Shown piece after piece: positions 7,431-14,472 of a stretch of DNA of 14,472 nucleotides. Source of the stretch: Archangium sp. (GTDB lineage: Bacteria > Myxococcota > Myxococcia > Myxococcales > Myxococcaceae). The notes beneath the pieces were generated by a model. That model saw only the letters and a program-made list of their open reading frames with translations, was not told the DNA's origin and made no database searches. Numbering within the stretch: the first letter of the stretch is position 1; each line of letters begins with the position of its first letter. Location: contig JAEUJR010000398.1 in the NCBI GenBank assembly GCA_016793585.1, positions 1 through 14,472 of the forward strand, read 5' to 3'. The translations under genes were made by a program, and so were the position numbers.

Positions 7431-7474
7431 GAAGGTGGAGGCACGCGAGTTTTCTCGTGAAGGCGAAAGGCACG
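7431..7474 (+). promoter_or_regulatory. Imperfect direct repeats flanking a small hairpin in a leader
   Basis: The 233 bases between 7285 and 7519 hold no convincing gene. Near their 3' side GAAGG-TGG-AGGCACG (7431-7445) recurs as GAAGG-CGAA-AGGCACG (7459-7474), 28 bases apart. Between them CAC-GC-GAG (7442-7449), TTTT and CTCGTG (7454-7459) form a bulged hairpin. The element sits 45 bases before the start of the transporter-like gene. It might be an operator pair or leader structure; it does not match a riboswitch I know. Confidence 0.25.
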
Positions 7475-7518
7475 GGCACTGCACCACCGCCCGTCGCCGT
7501 CCCTCCCCGGAGTTCTCC

Positions 7519-8322
7519 ATGTTCCGCTCGTTCCTCCTCTCGGCGCTCGCCGCTGGGCCGGCTCTTGCCGCCGAGACGGTGCTGGTCGACTCCGCGACTG
7601 ATCAACAGCCCTCGTCACCGCAAGGCTGCGTGCCCATCACCGCGTGTGTCGCCACCATCGCGCAGGACGAGCGCCTGTTCGTCGTCGAGAGCGGCATCGA
7701 CGGGCGAACGCCCGACGGCGTGCTGATTCACGACCCGCAGACCATCGTGCACGCGACGCTCTCCGAGCGCGCCGAGCTGCAGCTGGTGGTCGACGGGCTC
7801 TCGTTGCCGTTTCAGCGCCGCTCGACGGTCGACATCGGCGCCGTGCAGCCGGGCCTGAAGGTGTCGCTGTTGCCCGAGGCCCGCTGGCTGCCGTCGCAGG
7901 CCATCTCGCTGCACGTGACGATGCCGACGACCCTCGATGGCACCACCGACTTCGAAGCCTGGTGGTACCAATCGAAGAACCTCGGCCCCGTGCGCCTCGA
8001 CCTGAACCTCATGTCGTCGCTCGCCAACGTGCTGGGTGAGGTGCAGGTGCAGTCGATGGGCACCTTCACGGTCGTGTACGGGGTGAACGACTCGCTGCGG
8101 CTCTTCGCCGAGGCGTACGGCACGATCGGTCAGACGCAGCAGCGCGCCCCTGGCGTCGGCGTGCTCAGCGGCGTCGGCCTCGCGCTCTCGAGAGAGGTCA
8201 CGGTCGATGTCGCCGCCGAGGTCGCGTTTCATCAGCTGCCCGTGCCCATCGTCTCGGGGTTCGCGGGCTTCACCATCACTCCGGGCGCGCTGGCGCTGGC
8301 CGACGAAGTGCCGGGGGCGTGA
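7519..8322 (+). CDS. Outer-membrane transporter-like protein (PF13557 type)
   Basis: A 267-residue protein starts at ATG 7519, preceded by CGGAG seven bases upstream and followed at once by a signal peptide (FRSFLLSALAAGPALA, cleavage before AE). The open frame extends upstream to 7411, but that part would put 36 polar residues before the signal. The mature protein shows a run of alternating beta strands in the order typical of the phenol meta-pathway MetA-like family: ERAELQLVVDG, GAVQPGLKVSLLP, ISLHVTMPTT, LRLFAEAYGTIG, VLSGVGLALSREVTVDVAAE and GFAGFTIT. Such proteins form outer-membrane barrels proposed to import hydrophobic compounds, though few are tested. Two Cys (GCVPITAC) near the N-terminus could be bonded. 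The barrel ends in GFTIT but 14 further residues follow, without a terminal aromatic residue. Confidence 0.75.
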   Translation: MFRSFLLSALAAGPALAAETVLVDSATDQQPSSPQGCVPITACVATIAQDERLFVVESGIDGRTPDGVLIHDPQTIVHATLSERAELQLVVDGLSLPFQRRSTVDIGAVQPGLKVSLLPEARWLPSQAISLHVTMPTTLDGTTDFEAWWYQSKNLGPVRLDLNLMSSLANVLGEVQVQSMGTFTVVYGVNDSLRLFAEAYGTIGQTQQRAPGVGVLSGVGLALSREVTVDVAAEVAFHQLPVPIVSGFAGFTITPGALALADEVPGA

Positions 8323-8408
8323 TCGTTGGCCCGCTGACGCACCGCCTCGTGTCGGGCCTGACCCACGAGCCCGCGTTGACCCTGCCGCAAACCATTCGCG
8401 ACGCGTAG
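8319..8408 (+). CDS. Possible 29-codon ORF overlapping the transporter-like gene
   Basis: GTG 8319 overlaps the TGA of the preceding gene as GTGA, a common coupled arrangement, and runs to TAG 8406-8408. The product reads IVGPLTHRL, VSGLTHEPAL and TLPQTIRDA after the start. By hand about 26 of 29 third bases are G or C. It has no own ribosome binding site and no known motif. It may be a real small protein, a remnant, or the true 3' end of the preceding gene after a frameshift. The 108 bases from 8409 to 8516 that follow have a weaker coding bias and hold only the cheA leader. Confidence 0.28.
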   Translation: MIVGPLTHRLVSGLTHEPALTLPQTIRDA

Positions 8409-8516
8409 TTGGTTGATCCGACGGCTGTCATCGATCGACCGGGCGATCTGCATCAACCCGCCGCGCCGGGAACAGCCGATGCAACCCGTGGCTCTGCCGC
8501 TTCTCGGGGAGAGCAC

Positions 8517-10625
8517 ATGGGCACCCGAAGTCCCTCAGCGCTGATCGAGCACCTCGCAGGTCTTGTCCTCAGCGTCGACGCTGATGCCACTGGAGTGCTG
8601 GAGCTCGAGCGCGGCCTCGGCGAACTCGTCGAGGCGCTGCAGGGCGCTCCATCGGCACAGCTCGACGTCGCCACGCAGACCCGCCAGCGGCTGCAGGCGG
8701 TGCAGGGCTCGCCGGCCGACGCCATCAAGCTGGTGAGTGACGCCGTGGTGGCGCTGCAACGGCAGCCCGCGGCGCCGGCGCCCGTCAAGCGGGTGGTGCG
8801 CGACGACGAGACCCTCGAGCTCGTGCGTGACTTCCTCGAGGAGTCGGGTGACGCCCTGGCCAACGCCGACGAGATGCTGCTGGCCATCGAGTCGAGCGCG
8901 GCCACGCCCGATCAGGTCAACGCGCTGTTCCGCGTCTTCCACACCATCAAGGGGGTCGCGGGCTTCCTCGAGCTCAGCGAGATCGTCTCGCTCTCGCACG
9001 CCACCGAGTCGGTGATGAACGAGGTGCGCGACGGCCGCTGCAAGCTCGCGGGCGAGTCGCTCGAGCTCGTCTTCAAGGCGACGGCGCTGCTGCGCGGCAT
9101 GCTCGACGCGCTCAAGAAGGCGTGCGAGGCCGGCGTCGAGCTCGCGTCCGAGCCCGAAGCCGGCGTGCACATCGCCCGCCTCAAGGCGTTCCTCGCGAAG
9201 ATGCCGCGTGAAGAAGACGCGGGCCCGCCCATCACCGCGCCCGGCAAGCCGCCCCCGATGCCGGCCGCCGCGCCGCCACCCGTCGTGGCGACGGCTCCCG
9301 TTCGACCGGCGCCAGTCGCCGAGCCAGCGCCGCCGCCTGCAGGGTTTCAGGCGCTGCCGCTCGCGCCGCAGCCGCCCGAGCCCGCCGAGGGCCCAGCGCC
9401 TGCGGCCGGGGCCACGAAGCTGCGCGAGACGGTGAAGGTCGATCTCGAGCGCGTCGACAACATGGTCGAGATGATCGGTGAGCTGATCATCGTCGAGTCG
9501 ATGCTCAAGCACTCACGCGAGCTGAGCACCCAGTCGCTCACGCTGCGCAACGCGCTCGGCCAGCTGGGGAAGATCTCTCGCGACCTGCAGAACGCGGCGA
9601 TGCGCATGCGCACGGTGCCGGTGCACGGCGTCTTCCAGAAGATGGCGCGGCTGACGCGCGAGGTGGGGCGCAAGGCCGGCAAAGACGTGGTGCTGGTGAC
9701 GACCGGCGAAGGCACCGAGATGGATCGCGCCATGGTGGAGCGCCTCGAAGACCCGCTCGTCCATATGGTTCGCAACGCGTGTGACCACGGCATCGAGACG
9801 CCCGAGGCGCGCACGGCCGCAGGCAAACCGGCCACGGGGGTGCTCACGCTGTCGGCGAGCCACAAGGGCGGCAGCATCATCATCGAGCTCTCCGACGACG
9901 GCGCGGGGCTCGACCGCGAGCGCATTCTCACCAAGGCCGTCGAGAAGGGCCTCGTGCAGAACCCCGCGGGCATGAGCGACGCCGAGGTCTTTCAGCTCAT
10001 CTTCGCGCCCGGCTTCTCGACCGCAGCGAAGGTCACCGACATCTCGGGCCGCGGCGTCGGAATGGACGTGGTGAAGCGCAACATCGAGGGCATGCGCGGC
10101 CGCGTGCTCATCGAGTCGACGAAGGGCAAGGGCACCACCTTCAGGCTCGTGCTGCCGCTCACGCTGGCCATCATCGACGGCATGTTGATCAAGGTCGGCA
10201 GAGAGCGGTACCTCGTACCCAGCCTGTCGATCGTCGAGGCGCTGCAGCCCACCCGCGAGATGTTGTCGTCGATGGGCGAGCGCGACGAGCTGCTCTCGGT
10301 GCGCGGCCAGGTGATTCCCATTCTGCGGCTGTCACAGCAGCTGGTCATCGAAGGCGCCCGGCAAGACCCGACGACCGCGCTCATCGTCGTCGTCGAGAGC
10401 GTGGGCAAACGCGTGGGCCTGCTCGTCGACGAGGTCATCGCGCAGCAGCAGGTCGTCATCAAGGCGCTGGGGCAGGGCGTCGGGCGCGCCGAGTTCTACT
10501 CGGGCGCGGCGATTCTCTCTGACGGGTGCATCGGTCTCATTCTGAACGTCGACAAGCTGTGCGGCCTCATCACCTACAGACACCGCGTCGCCTCGGGTGA
10601 CGCGCACCGCGAGGAGCAACGCTGA
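8517..10625 (+). CDS. cheA: Chemotaxis histidine kinase CheA, no P2, N-terminal extension
   Basis: A 702-residue kinase starts at ATG 8517 behind GGGGAG. It phosphorylates itself on a histidine using ATP under control of receptors and CheW, then passes the phosphate to CheY. Order: residues 1-85, a helical region without a known domain; P1 (Hpt), about 95-205, with phospho-accepting His142 in [11 protein letters not shown]; a Pro/Ala linker, about 235-300, where P2 (CheY/CheB docking) would be expected; P3 dimerisation from 302 ([20 protein letters not shown]); P4 kinase with N-box [12 protein letters not shown] (His416), G1 DDGAGLD (from 460) and G2 GRGVGMD (511-517); and P5 CheW-like from 552 to about 690. 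All catalytic motifs are intact. An upstream TTG (8409) in frame is less likely because third-base bias is weak there. The stop overlaps cheW by one base (TGATG). Confidence 0.97.
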   Translation: MGTRSPSALIEHLAGLVLSVDADATGVLELERGLGELVEALQGAPSAQLDVATQTRQRLQAVQGSPADAIKLVSDAVVALQRQPAAPAPVKRVVRDDETLELVRDFLEESGDALANADEMLLAIESSAATPDQVNALFRVFHTIKGVAGFLELSEIVSLSHATESVMNEVRDGRCKLAGESLELVFKATALLRGMLDALKKACEAGVELASEPEAGVHIARLKAFLAKMPREEDAGPPITAPGKPPPMPAAAPPPVVATAPVRPAPVAEPAPPPAGFQALPLAPQPPEPAEGPAPAAGATKLRETVKVDLERVDNMVEMIGELIIVESMLKHSRELSTQSLTLRNALGQLGKISRDLQNAAMRMRTVPVHGVFQKMARLTREVGRKAGKDVVLVTTGEGTEMDRAMVERLEDPLVHMVRNACDHGIETPEARTAAGKPATGVLTLSASHKGGSIIIELSDDGAGLDRERILTKAVEKGLVQNPAGMSDAEVFQLIFAPGFSTAAKVTDISGRGVGMDVVKRNIEGMRGRVLIESTKGKGTTFRLVLPLTLAIIDGMLIKVGRERYLVPSLSIVEALQPTREMLSSMGERDELLSVRGQVIPILRLSQQLVIEGARQDPTTALIVVVESVGKRVGLLVDEVIAQQQVVIKALGQGVGRAEFYSGAAILSDGCIGLILNVDKLCGLITYRHRVASGDAHREEQR

Positions 10626-11128
10626 TGGACACTCACGCCAACCCCGGGGCGGGGGCCGCCCAGCTCGAGTCGCTCGCGGGCAAGTACATGACGTTTCGCG
10701 TCGGCGGCGAGGAGTACGGCCTCGAGATTCTGAAGGTGCGCGAGCTGATCGGCCTGCTCGAGATCACCCGCGTGCCGCACGCGCCGCAGGGCGTGAAGGG
10801 CGTCGTCAACCTGCGCGGCAAGGTGATTCCCGTCGTCGACCTGCGCGAGCACCTCGGCATCGACGCCGCGAGCGCCTCGGCCCGGCCCGTCATCATCGTG
10901 GTGCAGCTGCAGACGCCGACCGGGCCCATCACCACGGGCGTGCTCGTCGATCAGGTGCTCGAGGTGCGCAACATCGCCGCGACGCAGATCGAACCTCCGC
11001 CCAGCTTCGGCCGCGGCGACGAGGCGACCCGCTTCATCCTCGGCATCGCGAAGAACGACAAACGCGTCGTCTTGCTGCTCGACATCGACCTGATCCTCAA
11101 CAGCACCAACCTCTCTCTCGCAGCCTGA
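10625..11128 (+). CDS. cheW: Chemotaxis coupling protein CheW
   Basis: A 167-residue single-domain CheW joins the receptor signalling tip to the CheA P5 domain in the chemosensory array. Typical elements are visible: [20 protein letters not shown] near the start, [19 protein letters not shown], then [26 protein letters not shown] and [12 protein letters not shown] at the end. The conserved [12 protein letters not shown] core is intact. The ATG overlaps the cheA TGA by one base, so translation is probably coupled. The receptor gene follows after 11 bases. Confidence 0.97.
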   Translation: MDTHANPGAGAAQLESLAGKYMTFRVGGEEYGLEILKVRELIGLLEITRVPHAPQGVKGVVNLRGKVIPVVDLREHLGIDAASASARPVIIVVQLQTPTGPITTGVLVDQVLEVRNIAATQIEPPPSFGRGDEATRFILGIAKNDKRVVLLLDIDLILNSTNLSLAA

Positions 11129-11139
11129 AGGGCCACGCC

Positions 11140-13101
<1,962 letters not shown>

Positions 13102-13112
13102 ACGGGTTCGCC

Positions 13113-13919
13113 ATGCGCTCCTCGGTCTTCCGCGCCCTCTGCGACGTCGCCTACGAGCAGGCAGGCATTCGGTTGGGCGAGGAGAAGCTGGCGCTGGTGG
13201 CGGCGCGCGTGGGCAAACGGCTGCGCGCGCTGAACCTCGACGACGAAGCGAAGTACCTCGACGTGCTCAGGCGTGACGACGGCACCGAGCTGGTCGCCTT
13301 CCTCGACGTCATCTCGACCAACTTCACCTCGTTCTACCGCGAGCCCGCCCACTTCGACCGCCTGCGCGCCGACCTCGAGCAATTGCGCGCGCAGGGCCAG
13401 CGGCAGGTTCGAATCTGGTGTGCGGCCTCGTCGAGCGGTGAAGAGCCGTACACCCTGGCGCTCACGCTCGAGAGCGTCTTCGCGAACTCGGGCGTCGACT
13501 GGCGCGTGCTCGCCACCGACATCAGCACCAGGGTGCTCGCGCAGGCGAAGCAGGGCCGGTACCGCGAGGCGCAGCTCAAGAGCGTGAGCCGCGAGCAACG
13601 TACCCAGTACTTCCAGCGGGTCTCGAACGACGGCGAGGCGATCTACGAGGTGGTGCCGTCGCTGAAGGCGCACGTGACGTTCGCGCGGCTCAACCTCGCG
13701 CGCCCGCCGTTCCCCATGCGCGGGCCGTTCGACGCGGTCTTCTGCCGAAACGTGATGATCTACTTCGACGCGCCGGTGCGGCAGGGCCTCGTCAACGAGA
13801 TGGAGCGCCTCGTGCGCCCCGGTGGCCTCGTCGTCGTCGGGCACGCCGAGACGCTGAGCGGCCTGTCGACCGGCCTCGAGGTGGTGGTGCCCTCGGTGTA
13901 CCGGAGCCGCGAGCCATGA
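13113..13919 (+). CDS. cheR: Chemotaxis receptor methyltransferase CheR
   Basis: A 268-residue enzyme transfers methyl from S-adenosylmethionine to receptor glutamates, tuning adaptation. The N-terminal helical domain (about 1-75) contains the block DVISTNFTSFYREPAHF. The SAM-binding motif is IWCAASSSGEEPYTLAL from residue 101, a variant of the usual CSTGEEP with Ser107. A second conserved block, FDAVFCRNVMIYF (Cys211-Arg212-Asn213), and GGLVVVGHAETL close the methyltransferase domain. The ATG is 11 bases after the receptor stop, with ACGGG as a modest ribosome site, and its 3' end overlaps cheD by four bases (ATGA). The 11-base spacer resembles that before the receptor gene. Confidence 0.97.
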   Translation: MRSSVFRALCDVAYEQAGIRLGEEKLALVAARVGKRLRALNLDDEAKYLDVLRRDDGTELVAFLDVISTNFTSFYREPAHFDRLRADLEQLRAQGQRQVRIWCAASSSGEEPYTLALTLESVFANSGVDWRVLATDISTRVLAQAKQGRYREAQLKSVSREQRTQYFQRVSNDGEAIYEVVPSLKAHVTFARLNLARPPFPMRGPFDAVFCRNVMIYFDAPVRQGLVNEMERLVRPGGLVVVGHAETLSGLSTGLEVVVPSVYRSREP

Positions 13920-14392
13920 AGCTCGTGACGGTCGACATCGCCGACATGCAGGTGAGCAACGAGCCCGACGCGGTGCTGGTCACCTACGCGCTCGGCTCGT
14001 GCATCGCGGTGATGGTGTACGACCCGGTTCGGCGCGCGAGCGGAATGATTCACTACATGCTGCCGCAGGCCAGCACCTCACCCGAGAAGGCGAAGGTGAA
14101 GCCGTACATGTTCGCCGACACCGGTGTGCCCGAGCTGTTCCACGCCATGTACCGGCTCGGCTCCCAGAAGCGCGACCTCGTGGTGAAGGTGGCGGGCGGC
14201 TCGGCCATGACGACGGGTGACATGTTCGAGATTGGCAAACGCAACCACCTCATCCTCCGCAAGCTGCTGTGGAAGGCGGGCGTGCCCATCACCGCCGAAG
14301 ACGTCGGAGGCACCGTGTTTCGCACCGCCAGGCTGTTCAACGACACCGGCCTCGTTCGCATCAAGACCGAAGCCACCGAGCACGAGCTGTAG
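13916..14392 (+). CDS. cheD: Chemoreceptor glutamine deamidase CheD
   Basis: A 158-residue deamidase converts receptor glutamines to glutamates and, in several bacteria, takes part in adaptation with CheC or CheY. Thr23, Cys29 and His46 match the spacing of Thr21, Cys27 and His44 of Thermotoga maritima CheD exactly. They lie in LVTYALGSCIAVMVYDP and GMIHYMLP. Later conserved blocks are VVKVAGGSAM, FEIGKRNH and a GGTVFRTARLF segment where family members have GGxxxRxv. No cheC is visible. The ATG overlaps the cheR TGA as ATGA, and cheY starts nine bases after the TAG. Confidence 0.97.
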   Translation: MKLVTVDIADMQVSNEPDAVLVTYALGSCIAVMVYDPVRRASGMIHYMLPQASTSPEKAKVKPYMFADTGVPELFHAMYRLGSQKRDLVVKVAGGSAMTTGDMFEIGKRNHLILRKLLWKAGVPITAEDVGGTVFRTARLFNDTGLVRIKTEATEHEL

Positions 14393-14401
14393 GGAGCGAC
14401 C

Positions 14402-14472
14402 ATGAGCTACTCCATTCTCGTCGTCGACGACTCCCCGCTCATTCGCAAGATGATGAAGCGCACGCTCGGCCT
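14402..14472 (+). CDS. cheY: CheY-like response regulator, cut by the window edge
   Basis: Only 23 complete codons are present. ATG 14402 is preceded by GGGAG at six bases. The sequence SYSILVVDDSPLIRKMMKRT has the acidic pair Asp9-Asp10 of a receiver domain; the phosphorylation Asp would be near residue 50, outside the window. Position directly after cheD and the short N-terminus suggest a single-domain CheY, but a longer regulator such as CheB, which also begins with a receiver, cannot be excluded from this fragment. Confidence 0.8.
   Translation, partial: MSYSILVVDDSPLIRKMMKRTLG

Noticed and set aside
7260..7520. Minus-strand 86-codon frame with several Cys residues and an AGGAGG upstream
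   Set aside because: It overlaps the ends of two supported genes, third-base bias fades along it, and the AGGAGG is the complement of signal-peptide codons.
8376..8411. TTGACC with a possible -10 before cheA
   Set aside because: The nearest -10-like hexamer, TAGTTG, is 24 bases away, too far for a sigma70 promoter.
8232..8516. Minus-strand 94-codon frame upstream of cheA
   Set aside because: It overlaps the transporter-like gene and its third-base G/C share, about 70 percent by hand count over part of it, is below that of the real genes.

Overview
The window is GC-rich with a very strong G/C preference at third codon positions. Its exported proteins have a recognisable style: lipoboxes, Ala/Gly/Thr-rich stalks, DAGV linkers and a Cys-rich NADCCSTLC knot. 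Together with the delta-proteobacterial look of the chemotaxis genes, this suggests a myxobacterium or relative (Myxococcota). That assignment is inference; no rRNA or marker gene is present.

Layout. (1) Bases 1-483, minus: 5' part of a SAM-dependent methyltransferase gene that runs off the left edge. (2) Bases 578-3214, plus: a lipoprotein with a tandem-repeat stalk, then a small Omp85-type outer-membrane protein with one POTRA domain. (3) Bases 3215-4021, minus: a lipoprotein of unknown function, convergent with the Omp85 gene with no base between the stop codons. Upstream of it, about 4079-4271, lies what looks like a small lipoprotein gene broken by one frameshift. (4) Bases 4316-4822, plus: a cyclophilin-type peptidyl-prolyl isomerase. 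(5) Bases 4827-6107, minus: a lipoprotein with a Cys-His-Asp protein-glutaminase-like domain, a Cys-rich knot, a DAGV linker and a C-terminal PPC domain. (6) Bases 6308-7285 and 7519-8322, plus: a membrane-anchored metallo-beta-lactamase-fold hydrolase and an outer-membrane transporter-like protein of the PF13557 type, followed by an overlapping 29-codon ORF. (7) Bases 8517-14472, plus: a compact chemotaxis operon cheA-cheW-mcp-cheR-cheD-cheY, with cheY cut by the right edge.

The last 6 kb is one functional unit. An inner-membrane receptor with a large helical periplasmic domain connects through CheW to the kinase CheA. CheR methylates and CheD deamidates the receptor, and CheY is the output. 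Gene junctions are 1-base and 4-base overlaps or gaps of 9-11 bases, so co-transcription and translational coupling are likely. CheA lacks a P2 domain and has an extra N-terminal helical region. The receptor lacks most of a HAMP domain. No cheB is visible.

The first 8.4 kb is ordinary accessory sequence in which most products are exported to the envelope. No RNA gene, insertion sequence, integrase or CRISPR array was found. The least ordinary item is the lipidated protein-glutaminase-like protein. I do not see an entirely new multi-gene system.
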